Source: Liriodendron chinense
Taxonomy: Eukaryota > Streptophyta > Magnoliopsida > Magnoliales > Magnoliaceae
Reading direction: 5' to 3'
DNA length: 64,000 bases
Assembly: GCA_003013855.2 (NCBI GenBank)
Contig: PVNU02002743.1
Span: 62,001-126,000, forward strand
Shown: positions 54,558 through 64,000 of the stretch, in pieces
How positions within the stretch are numbered: the first letter of the stretch is position 1
Layout of the letters: each line of letters begins with the position of its first letter
Notes under the pieces: generated by a model
Seen by the model: the letters and a program-made list of their open reading frames with translations, nothing else
What the model was told of the DNA's origin: nothing
Databases searched by the model: none
Program-made: the position numbers and the translations under genes

Positions 54558-57500
54558 TGTAATGACCCGGGATTTTGGGTGCGTGTAGATACGTACATGA
54601 GTATGTACACTACGTTAGTTCAAGCATATACATGTATAAATCCATTAACCGTTGATTTCCAAGATGAACCATCAATTACACTTATTTATCAAAACCAACT
54701 GTTCAATTAATTATTCATCACTAGGTAAAGGTATCTGACCGTACACTTCAAATTTGGACAAGCCGATCATGGTAAACTAAACCCTTGATCCCCATAGCTG
54801 CTCATACACAAATCAATTTAACATTCTGATCCGTTCATCTTGTTTATCATACATTGACATGCTTAACCTACCGTCAAAACTATGATCTGATGAAATTTCA
54901 TGAGTAGACAAGTCATTAAAGTCTAACGGTGTATAGGTCTCACCAATAGGCCACCCAAAGACCATATTAGGAATATCAGTTTGAGAAACTGACCGTACAA
55001 TAAGTCATACTTGTGTTTAAGAACATAAACATCTAATTAGAAAAAAATTGGCCCTTCATATAACCATCCATCGAATTCGTATCTGCTGATTGGGCCACCC
55101 AAATAACAAACCGAACCGATCATTTCGAAGATCATAGGATATATACCAAGACTACCGGTTAAATTTTCTATTAGATATGTATAAATGTCACTTTGGATCA
55201 CCTAGTGTAATGGACCACTAAAAGTGCATCTTGGTTATCTGTAAGAGATCAACGCCCAAAATTAACCTGTATAAAGAGCGCAGAAAATGACAGGCCTTGG
55301 TGAAGTTTCACCGAAAACTGATGGTAAACGGGACCGCTACAGGTGGTTGAACTCAAAAACAAAGAAAAGGGTAAACCTGGAATTACCTTAAATATATATA
55401 TGGTTGAATCGTTACTTACGTTAGTGTAAGTTTTAACGTAAGTTTACTTACCCATCTTTTGCATGAAGCGGCCCACCTAAACATCGGATCTGCCTCATTT
55501 TTGGTGTCACACCCTAAAACTCCCTGGCCTAACTAATGAGCGGAGTAGATTTGTCACATACATCACGGTGGAACCCACGTGCACAACGTGCACGTCATCC
55601 TCTCGGTCAACGTGCGTTGACCCCGCATTCAAGAAGACCGAGCGTCTTCTTCGCTGGACGCTGCAACAGCGAACGGACGCTGTCCGTCCGCACCATCCAC
55701 TCCGTCCGTGTGTGGGCCCCACATCTAAGATCTGAACCGCCCATTCTTTTCCTTTAACCCACGTATGGGGTCCCCTTGAGTTTCTTTCATAACGGTCGCC
55801 AATCCAGGCTTTTCCAAATCACCGTCCAAACCAAAAGATCCCAAGATCCGGTCCGTTGCTCTGCATGGACGGACCAAACTTCTTTAGGGGGTTCGTGTGG
55901 ACCCCACCTAGGTTTCCAACGTCTCACTTGGGGTTTTGTCTACAAGAAACGAAAACGGAAGCCTTCTCCAACTCAAACTCTACCACCTTCGGTTCGGTTG
56001 TAGTACCGCGTACTCAGGCCATTCAAGCCCATCTTAGACCGTCCAATCTCATCTAGGGTGGTGTATAAGACCCCCCTAGGTGTCGTTTCCTAGAAGAGAA
56101 ACGTAGAGAGAGAGAGAAGAGCGGGTAGAGAGAGAAAGAGAAAGAGAAAGAGAGAGAGAGAGTGAGTACGAGTAGAGAGAGAGGGAGGCTTTGTAGAGAG
56201 AGAGAGAGAGAGATTTCTGGGGCAATATCCCAGCAGCAAGGAGAGAAGAAGAAGAAAGAAAAGAAGAAGAAGAAGAAAGAAGAAGGAAAGAAGAAAGAAA
56301 GATTGAAACTGTGAGTTTAATCTCATATCGTTTTTCCATTGTATTCACGATTTCTTTTTAGTTGAAATTGGTTTTGGATTTTATATTATATTTTAGATTG
56401 GTTAATCGTCATGCGAAAGTTACAATCTTTGTTTGGTTTTGTTTTAAACAATTGTTGGAAATTTATATAGTTTCATGAATTTATGGATTTGCATGATTGT
56501 AATTGGTGCCTTGATGGGCTGAAATTTTGTTATATTACATTCTATTTGAAAGTTGGATTTTAAAGGGTTGGTTTTACAGTGATTTTGATAAATCATATGA
56601 ATTTGATACCCATTAAGGTTGTACATGTGTGAGCTTATTTTTGAATTATCTTGGAAAGATGTTATGGAGTGTTGATTTGGTTCATGCATAGCACGATTTG
56701 AGAACTCCAGTTATTACCGTAGGGTGAGCACCCTGGTGTGTGCAATAGGCCCATTGATGATTGTTTGGGTGAGCGCCCAAGTGTGTGCAACAGTCCCTGG
56801 TTGAGCGCCCTGTGTGTGCAATATACCCTTCTGATAGTCCATCGATTGTGGACGGGTTGGTTGAGCTCCCTGGTGTGTGCAAGATACCATACTAGCGTAC
56901 CCGGTGGATATCAGATGATTTTAGCAGGTTGGGTGAGTTCCCTGGTGCGTACAAGAGACCAACTCTGCAGTTGTGAAACAGTGTAGGCCCGACTATAAAC
57001 TGGCCCTGGATGTTCTACTGATAACCGTACTGAGATTGTTGAAGCATACTTGCATTCCATGCATCACGTGCATGTTTAAGAGGTTTTTGGTTTGATGAAA
57101 TAACTATTGGAATTGTAGAGAATTGGTACTTTAATGGTTAAGTGGTTTTCTATGTCGAATTACATGTGCTAAACTATATGAGAATGCTCACCGGCTTTTA
57201 TAGCTGACGCAGTGTTATGCGATTAACCGTAGTAACAGGTGATGATTTAGAGGACATTGAAGAAGCGGTTCCAGATGAGGAAATACTCTAGAAGATTTTA
57301 TTTGAATTAGTTATTTGATTTTTGGTTTGAAAGCATTGATGTAATAAGGTCCATTAGACGGCCATTAGTTTGGACAGTTGGGAACAATTTCATAGACTCG
57401 TTGATTTTAGTTTAATTTTCAAAGTTGGTTTATTTTTTATTCCATATATTTGGTACCTTGTGAATGGAAAGGATAAAAGTTTCAGTTGTGATTGTGAATG

Positions 57501-57571
57501 ATTCATTCATAACACCCTTGATTTCGAAATTTGAGTTATATACTCGAGTGTCGAATTTTGGGGGCGTTACA
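54558..57571 (+). repeat. 3' LTR of the gene-less element
   Basis: 3014 bp, nearly identical to 50485-53499, with the same GA tract and GGTGAGC repeats. Confidence 0.93.
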
Positions 57572-57623
57572 ATGAGTGATGAATTGGGGTTAGAATATGC
57601 ACAATTAAGAGCTCAACACCGCC

Positions 57624-58240
57624 ACGTGTAGCACGTCGAGAAAACATGCCGGCTCGTCGAGAAAATCACTCGGCGCGCCTAGAAATGTCTTAGTTCGAAT
57701 GCTGATTTTTAGGGCGCACTGGGTGTCAGTGCATCCTGAAATTCCTGAATTTTGGATGCGCTGGACGAATTTCTTGATGCGCTGAGGGCACTGCGTCTTG
57801 AAATTCACTGTGTAAAATAGCCTGAATTTCTTGATGCGCTGGGGTGAATTTCATGATGCGCTGAGGGCAGTGCGTCCTGAAATTCACTTTGTAAAATAGC
57901 CTGAATTTCTTGATGCGCTAGGGTGAATTTTCTTATGTGCCGACGTACCTTTTTGTGATTATCTTGCAAAAATGATGGTTTGCGGGGCCTGCTTTACGAT
58001 GTATGTCGATGCACTGGCTCTATTTCTTCATGATTGAAGTAACCCTCCTAAATTTGAAGGGTTCTGATCATGATGAACGATGGGGTCCACCACTGGCTCA
58101 ATTTTCCATTTTTGGTCAAGTCGGATGTGTGTTGTGATTTTGTTGAGTTTTGCTGATGCACTGGCCCTAAATCCAGTCAAGTGATGATTTGGACATTTAC
58201 AATCATTGTTTTGAAGATCCTGACTTTTGGGACCCTAACA
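57624..58240 (-). repeat. LTR of Tat-like copy 2, U3 part
   Basis: On the - strand the LTR starts TGTTAGGGTCCC at 58240. A 79-bp repeat unit (TGTAAAATAGCC...GATGCGCTGGGG) is visible at 57811 and 57890, with GATGCGCTGAGGGCAGTGCGTC words that form imperfect palindromes. Confidence 0.75.
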
Positions 58241-58258
58241 GATGCCCCTCCGATGTGA
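58241..58258 (-). promoter_or_regulatory. Polypurine tract of Tat-like copy 2
   Basis: CATCGGAGGGGCATC on the - strand immediately precedes TGTTAGGG. Confidence 0.6.
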
Positions 58259-58369
58259 TGAGATGGACATCGATCGTTCATTGCATCGCGTCGGATTTTT
58301 CGGGTCCCACTATAAAATAGGGAAGTTGGTCATTTGCGTCATTTCACTTATTTCAGTTTCTATGTGACT

Positions 58370-58935
58370 CCGGTTGTCAGCGCGTCCATATATTCTCCAG
58401 CGCGTCCAAATATTATCGCCAGCGCATCGTTTATCAGTCGCGCGCGTCCTAATATTCGAAGGTTGGTATTTTTTCGACGCGCTACCCTTAGCGCGTCCTC
58501 TAATTAGACTTGGCGGATAATTTAATTTTTGGGCAAGCCAGGGTGTTGCGCGCATGTTTAGCTGACGCGCCATGCTCAGCGCGCACAAATTTATGACTTA
58601 ACAAATTTTATTGGATGTGCTGGGTCCAGCACATCATTTTATGGACGCGCCATGGTCAGCGCGTACACTATCTCACTTGATGCAAATTCATATGTTTTAT
58701 TCTACGCGCTAGCCCCAGCGCGTACCCGTGTGTCTGGGAAAACCCATTTCCGACGCGCCAGTTGCAGCGCGTAGCGTAAACCAGACTTGGTGCTTTTGTT
58801 GACACGCTGGGCCTGACGCGTCGAGTATTTGAACTTAAAATTTTGTTTGATTTTTGGGACGCGCTGGGTCCAGTGCATTCGGCTCTGGGACTTTGTGATG
58901 GATTGGTCAATGGGCTGGAGTTAGCGCTCATGGCT
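58370..58935. repeat. Array of GACGCGCTGG/CCAGCGCGTC palindromes upstream of the PMD gene
   Basis: Nine ~22-bp inverted units start at 58476, 58564, 58614, 58644, 58703, 58752, 58801, 58858 and 58910, with half sites at 58376-58445. Arms are (G)ACGCGC(T/C) and (A)GCGCGT; centres vary. Spacing is mostly 49-59 bp. The array fills the gap between PPT and the antisense gene. Confidence 0.85.
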
Positions 58936-58961
58936 TCTGGACTTTATGAACCCTGAGATGA

Positions 58962-61900
58962 TTGATGTACCGGAGTCCAGCATACATGCTCAGGCCTTTA
59001 GTGTGCGACTTGAGTCATCATATTCGCGTTTTGGCTAACAGATCACTTCCCTTGGGTATAAGGGTTGTTATCTTAAAGCGTACGGACCTCAACACTCTCT
59101 TCCTTTTGAACTGTCACATGTCTATGCTTAGAGAAATGTTGGACCCCATACGCTTTGTTATCCTCGGATCGTGCTGGACCGAATGTGATGTTCCTATTCA
59201 ATTTAAGTTATTTGGAGTTCGCGCATACCTGAATGTATCTTTTGCTGGTGCTTGTACTTTATCTGATGTCTTTGGTGTGCTTGTGCAGATACTCATGGCT
59301 GGCGGTTCTTCCAACACTGGTCCTTCAAAAGCTGGTCCCTTAGGTTCTAAAGCAGTCGCTCGTAAGCGTAAGAGACCCTCACCCAAGAAGGTGGCACGAC
59401 CATCTGACCAGAATCCCCAATGGTTCCATCCCCCGGAGAAGTTCAATTTCTATGAGCGCATTCTAACGCTTCCGAAGAACATACAGCGGAAGATACTCTA
59501 CAACAAGGCTCTACCGACCCCTCCTGATGAGGGCACTCAAGAAGAATGAGACGCATAGTACGCTCCTCTGCAAGGCTTTCAGATTGATGACGTTGTTGGG
59601 TCCTAAGAAGGTGAGGCAAGCCCAATCGTGCCCGTGAAGTCCGTCAAGCGTCGCCGCCCGAAGACAGCTGGCAAGACTGCCAAGCAAGTATACTTGGAGA
59701 AGCAGGCCAAGTCGAAGGTGGATAAGATGAGGGTTGTTTGGTCCTCTGTTAAGTTGGCGATATCATCTCTTATCATACGCAATCCTTACACGAAGCAATA
59801 TATCCGATTCCCGAAGAGCTTTCAACGATATCGCTCCCTGCCAAGCATCGAGCCTTCCGATGTGTGCCGTGCCAATTCTTTCTACACTGCCACTTCTTGG
59901 ACTTCTATTCCTGCCACCTTTCTCAATTGTGTGATATCCAAAAATGGAACACTTCAGTCCATTCTTGGCGAGAAGGACATGATATTTCTGGAGCCAAATC
60001 ATGACCCACATCAACCGTTCCCAACTCATTATTTCGAGACTTTGTGCCAGAGATTTCGTCCTTTGACCGATATAGAGATTTGGCCAGCGGGTGGATTCCG
60101 GACCCGAGGGCATCTGAGCGCTCACCCTGGCTATGAGGCTTGGGCCAACCGAATCGTTGAACAGCATGCCGAGGTCTTGAAGCAGGTGGGTCTCCTCCGA
60201 GCCATCCAAGCGACATCGAGTTATTTCTATCGAGAGCCATGGGTATACAAGGGATTTTTGAATCATTAGAGCTCCATCACAAACTCCTTCCATATGCCTT
60301 ATGGGGAAATGAGTATCTCCCTTTGGGATCTGTACCGGATAGCAGGTCTCCCTATCCGTGGCAGAATTTACGATGAGTGAACGCCTAATGATGGTGAGCT
60401 GTCCGAGAAAAAGAAGGGCGTGGATGAAGGCTTCTACTCCGAAGCCTGCTATGAATTGTTTGGGAGCTGCCGCAGTTCCTGGGCTCCAGAGACAAAGTGC
60501 CCTTTGAGGATTGGCTGATTTACTTCAGTCATGGTCTGAAGTGAGTTTCTCGACTCGAGTCCTGCATCTTTATTTCATTATGTCTTCTCTCCTTTACTAA
60601 TGGTTTCCTTTTCTCTTCCCAGCTTGAATTATGCGTCCTATGATGAAGGTCGCAAGGAAAAGCTGGTATTGGAGGCTAAGATGAAAGCGAAGTTCCCACA
60701 GCCAAACAAGTTGTCTCCCACCTGCGAACTAGCCGGGTTTTTAGCTTATTGGCTATGTTATGTGGCCTTACCGAGCTCTAAACAAGCGGATAGTGTAAGA
60801 GTTTCTTGCTTTGCTGTGGTGGGGAGCTTGGCCAAAGGGCATCACTACGCACTTGCTTCGGCAGTTTTATACTCTATCTACCAAGCTTTCGGCGGCGTTA
60901 TCAGTAACAAGGGCTCTGCTTCCTTCGGAATAAACTCTTCCTTCTGCGGGTGGCACTATTTTTCCGGTTGGCTCGGGGTTTACTTCCCGTGGGTCTACGG
61001 TATGGAACTTAAGGACTTCATCCAGAGAGGATCGGTTCTTCTGCATGCTTTTCAGAAGCGGAAGATGAACAGCGAAAACTTGGCGACTATCGAGGCAAAG
61101 ATAGCTCGTCATGACGACGTCGACTTCTTCCTTTTCTCTGGGACCAAAAGTGAGGATCCAGAATTGCTCGATGATGATGAGAGTCTTAGTTCCTATCAGC
61201 GCTCATTCTTGGTGTCCATCCACCCGAGTTCACTGCCTTTGAGGGAGGGGACTGAGTTCTGGAGAGAGCCGTACTACCCGAACCGATTCGCTCGCCAATT
61301 CGGTTATTACCAGGGGGTACCAGAAACTCTTGAACCGGTGACGCGAGAGCAGCGAGCCTATGGCACAGGACCGATTCACTGGAAGTGGATATGGCGTCAA
61401 CGCTTGCTAACCAGGTCAAGCTGTTCCTTCATCGTCCCGGGTACAGAGTATACTCCCGGCGCCACGTATGGATGGATGAGGTGGTGGGATCACCAATACT
61501 CCTTGATAAAAAACAATCGACACATGGCCGATCCTGTCTTCGTTCCTCCTCCTGTCATCGACCCTGCTCCTGCTAACGGCCTGGGCTATGTATCAGAGCC
61601 ACTACATCAACTGGCCACTCCTAGTGTGAAGAAATTTCTGACTTCTCTGAACGTGGTAATAGATCATGAGAAGCATGAGCACACCCTAGAAGGGTGGGTT
61701 GCTTATGGGCAGAGGATCACGCTGCGAGAAGATCAGAGTTCTCCACTTGTGGGTCCCATGACAGAGGGGCAGAGAGAGGGTTATGATATCGGTGATGATG
61801 ATGAGGATGGCGACGTTGAGGGAGGTGACGAGGGTGACGACATTGGTGGTGGAGGTGACAAAGATGCTGGTGATGGTAACGTCGGAGGCGGTGATGTCGA

Positions 61901-63436
61901 GGGTGGTGAAGGCGGTGGAGACATCGAAGGGGACGGAGAGGGTGACGTTGAGGCTGTTGTGACCCCATTGAATGGTGGTCAGGGAGGTTACGATCAGAGT
62001 CCAGCAAGTCGGACGAGTCTATCCAGACGTTCTGTTCCAGGAGATAGTGATTCTGAGCCGTCTCCTGAGCGATATGGACCTCGAGTGAAGACCGCTCATC
62101 GCGTCCCCGTTACTGATGGAGGAAAGAAAATAAAAGATATGTGGAAGCTGTACAAGGCCGAGAAGGCACGGAGTCGACTCTCCAAGGCTGCCGGCAGCGT
62201 CTCGCTTGACGACGTGAGTGGACCGAGGGAGGAAGGGGAGATGAGCTCGCAGGCAGACCTTAGCGGAAATCGTCCCACGGGAGAGGGTGAAGATAACGAG
62301 CTGATATACGATAGATCTGTTCCCGAAGCAGACACCGAACCCGTCCCTATGGACCTTGACAGTGGGTTATAAGCTGAAGATCCTCCTCTTGCCGATCCCG
62401 TCAGTATTGTGGCTGTAATCAACCCTAGCCCTACCCCTGAGGCAGGCCTTGTTGCTGCTTTGGAAGAGACAGCACCTCCTGCTTAGGAAATCGTTCCCTC
62501 CAACGTTGTTTCCGAATCAATACAGGCAACTACCGCCCCTGAGATCACCACGCCTTCTTCTCCCGAGTTGCCTGCACCATCCACGGAGATCCGCACTGAA
62601 TGTGTCCCAGCATTATCAGTGCCTGTTGCTTTCATCAGTGCTCCGGTCGATGAAGTTCCTACTGGTATACTACTCGCCTTATTACCTTGCTTGCTTCTTT
62701 TTCTTTCTTCAGTGTACTAATGTTTATCATTTCTGCGGTTGGCAGCTGCTCCCACCAGCGTCCCGATTCCTGCAGTTTTGCCTGATGTTCTCTCCGAGGC
62801 TTGTCAAGGACCAAAGTAAATTTGCTGAAGAGCCTCCTGTCTGACATCGCTGATTCATTAAAGAACGGACATGAATGGTCCATTTTAGATGAAGCACTAC
62901 AGGCACTAGAACTCAACGCTACGTGGCTCGAAATTGACATTTCTTTGATAGTCGGTCACGTAGCTCGGTTCAAGGAAGGGATGGCTCGAGTGAACGAGGC
63001 GAGGCACCTCAGGGTTGATCATTCCGTTGAGGAAAAACGCGATCACTTGCGGTCCCTCCTTTCGAAGTTTGAATTACACGAGGCGGATGCGGCTGCAGTA
63101 AGGAAAGATTGGCAGGCTGCCGATGTTGAGTGTCAACAAGTGACTGAACGTCTCACAGAGATTGAGGATGAGATGGCCCGGTTACGAGCCGAACATTCTG
63201 TCGTCCATCTTAAACTCTCGAAGTTCAGTGGTCAGAAGGCACGCTTGCAGTCCTCCGTCGACCAGCACGAAGTGAGATGTACTACTATAAGGGCACAGGT
63301 TGCCGAGTTGAAGAAGTCTCTCCAAGATACTCCGGACCCTGCCCAGGTCTTGGCCGAGGCTGAGGCAAGACAGAAGGCGATCGAAGAATCTGCAGTTAAC
63401 CTATTAAAACAATGTTTAAGAACTTTAGACGGTTAA
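58962..63436 (+). pseudogene. Antisense PMD gene of the Tat-like element, broken
   Basis: The likely start is ATG at 59295 (MAGGSSNTGPSK), just after a splice-acceptor-like TGTGCAG. A basic segment (RKRKRPSPKK) follows, then the PMD: FLEPNHDPHQPFPTHYFE, GGFRTRGHLSAHPGYEAWA, FLNH-stop-SSITNSFHMPYGEMSISLWDL, and after an 82-bp intron (60541-60622, GT...CAG) NYASYDEGRKEKL to LAYWLCYVALP. A Gly/Asp/Glu-rich tract (~61780-61960) comes next, then a second likely intron (62665-62745) and a coiled-coil tail (63000-63430). Stops at 59547, 59556, 59604, 60267, 60378, 62370 and 62483, plus at least one frame change near 60450, break it. It is homologous to 3374-5475. Its function in the element is unknown. 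Confidence 0.8.
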
Positions 63437-63865
63437 GCTGTAATGATTTTTATTTGTAATTTGAAACATGTTGTAATGAATGTTGTAACAATATGTATAC
63501 TATTGTGTTTCTGAATTTATGTTGTGCTTTTAGCCTACTTGTCATTTCATTTGAGTTTGAATGCAAATAAATTAGGCCATTTGGAAAGGAACGTCCCCCT
63601 GTCAGGACTCAAACCTACACTCATGCGAATGAACATGTAACTGGGTCGTGATTTGGGGTTTATCCTGATTCTTGATGGTCTCGAAAAGGTGCAAGTTGCC
63701 ATACCCGACGTGTTCTGAGCCTTAACGACCTTTTCGATACTTGTGCAAGCACAAAGTAGATTAGTATTTTGATTTAGTCATTGTATGGTATCCTTTCTTT
63801 TGGTGTCTACTTTATTACACTTTCCCTCTACTGGGGTGTTTACAGCTCGCAACGATAAGCCTATG
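63437..63865. other. Gap between convergent PMD and pol genes
   Basis: 429 bp, AT-rich, no gene seen. The + strand PMD and - strand pol both end here, so it should contain the 3' processing signals of the former. AATAAATTAG-type sequence lies near 63566. Confidence 0.55.
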
Positions 63866-64000
63866 TTAAGTATAATATCTTTTAAAAAATTGGCCATTCA
63901 CCAGCGAACTGATGCCCTGCCCTTTGCAATCTATTACCCGATAGGCTCCGTTTAAATATACTTCATCGATGATGCAGACGGGATCCCATTTCGGGTCGAA
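63866..64000 (-). CDS. Integrase C-terminus of the Tat-like pol (partial)
   Basis: 44 codons plus TAA enter from the right edge. The reading FDPKWDPVCIIDEVYLNGAY...VNGQFFKRYYT matches the end of Tat-lineage integrases: the GPF/EVYPNGAY-type domain and a terminal LKRYY-like motif. It shows that pol is on the - strand, and therefore that the PMD gene is antisense and downstream of it. Confidence 0.75.
   Translation of the reverse strand, partial: FDPKWDPVCIIDEVYLNGAYRVIDCKGQGISSLVNGQFFKRYYT

Larger units (their letters stand above)
50485..57571 (+). mobile_element. Gene-less LTR element with 3-kb LTRs (Tekay/Del-like LARD)
   Basis: Two ~3015-bp LTRs (TGTAATGACCCGGGA ... GCGTTACA) flank a 1058-bp interior with no ORF. 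PBS TGGTATCAGAGA at 53502 and a PPT (TTAAGGAGGGTAGAA) before 54558. TSD ATGAG. The GGGACGAAATTCC-TTTAAGGAGGGTAGAATGTAA context at the PPT/LTR joint resembles chromoviruses of the Del/Tekay group; that assignment is inference. Roughly 10 substitutions and a few 1-2 bp indels separate the LTRs by eye, so the insertion is young. It must have been moved by proteins from another element. Confidence 0.9.
18534..57618 (-). mobile_element. Athila-lineage Ty3/gypsy element B-I with nested insertions
   Basis: LTRs at 18534-20188 (3' LTR) and 48872-50484 joined to 57577-57618 (5' LTR) are each 1655 bp. TSD CCGCC lies at 18529-18533 and 57619-57623. Internal order on the - strand is PBS (48848-48865), gag, protease, reverse transcriptase and RNase H (to 44259), then integrase (22722-21324), conserved 3' region, PPT. 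It is interrupted by B-II at 22728-44253 (TSD ACTAC) and by an LTR-rich element at 50485-57571 (TSD ATGAG). By eye the LTRs differ at about 16 of 1655 positions. The coding region is defective. Confidence 0.92.
48872..57618 (-). repeat. B-I 5' LTR, interrupted by a 7.1-kb element
   Basis: LTR sequence occupies 48872-50484 and 57577-57618 (1613 + 42 = 1655 bp, equal to the 3' LTR). The insert at 50485-57571 is flanked by TSD ATGAG (50480-50484 and 57572-57576). TATA at 49848-49841 (- strand), stem-loop at 49658-49681, seven palindromes at 49949-50270. Confidence 0.93.
57624..64000 (-). mobile_element. Tat-like Ty3/gypsy element copy 2, 3' part (continues from 17291-18533)
   Basis: On the - strand (element sense), pol ends at 63866. 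Then come an antisense PMD gene (58962-63436), a palindrome-rich spacer, a PPT (58258-58241) and the LTR (58240-57624, continuing at 18533-17291). The rest of pol, gag and the 5' LTR lie to the right of the window. The B-I insertion in the LTR splits the element in this window. Confidence 0.8.

Noticed and set aside
58370..58935. CRISPR-like array of repeats and unique spacers
   Set aside because: Regular repeats with variable spacers invite the idea, but the repeats are imperfect palindromes in a plant retrotransposon, spacers are AT-rich and uneven, and no cas genes exist.
62801..62845. Separate gene starting at 62801
   Set aside because: There is no ATG there (TTG). It is better read as the coiled-coil end of the PMD pseudogene after an intron and a frame change.
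63437..64000. A host gene at the right edge
   Set aside because: The only coding signal is the integrase C-terminus on the - strand; no host-type exon is visible.

Overview
This is nuclear DNA of a flowering plant, and essentially all of it is transposable elements. No host gene, tRNA, rRNA or CRISPR array is visible. The plant assignment rests on CACTA transposon ends, Athila-type Ty3/gypsy elements primed by tRNA-Asp, copia elements primed by initiator tRNA-Met, a Tat-type pol with an antisense plant-mobile-domain (PMD) gene, and many GGGCCCCAC-type repeats. The last feature recalls magnoliid genomes, but that is a weak guess.

Layout, left half. 1-862 is the 3' end of a CACTA transposon. 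863-2905 holds a small inverted-repeat element, a 28-29 bp GGGCCCC tandem repeat and a GA tract. 2910-3300 is a second CACTA right end. 3301-10172 is the 3' part of a Tat-like Ty3/gypsy element on the + strand: an antisense PMD pseudogene with a 951-bp tandem duplication, a polypurine tract (PPT), and a 3.84-kb LTR swollen by tandem arrays. 10173-16632 holds two head-to-tail copia (SIRE-like) copies with 1.9-kb LTRs, a broken gag and no pol.

Layout, right half: a nested stack readable from target-site duplications (TSDs). An Athila-like LTR fragment (16633-17290) sits in the copia element. It abuts the LTR of a second Tat-like element on the - strand (17291-18533, resuming at 57624 and running past the window end). 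Athila element B-I (18534-57618, - strand, TSD ccgcc) is inserted in that LTR. B-II (22728-44253, - strand, TSD actac) lies inside the RNase H region of B-I. Element A (28844-40066, + strand, TSD ctaga) lies inside the protease region of B-II. A solo LTR of the A family (29882-31367, TSD ccata) lies in the 5' LTR of A. Separately, a 7.1-kb element with 3-kb LTRs and no genes (50485-57571, TSD atgag) sits in the 5' LTR of B-I. The window ends with the antisense PMD pseudogene of the second Tat-like element and the C-terminus of its integrase, tail to tail.

Function. Only element A has an intact gag-pol frame (1817 codons); B-I and B-II carry scattered stops and frameshifts. The most striking unexplained structure is a set of GC-rich palindrome arrays with about 52-bp spacing. 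Copies of GACCGGTC-NN-GACCGGTC lie roughly 50-150 bp upstream of the TATA box in Athila-type LTRs, with decayed versions in the copia LTRs. Unrelated palindrome arrays occupy comparable positions in the Tat-like elements, and a third kind fills the CACTA subterminal regions. All coordinates, repeat periods and difference counts were read by eye.
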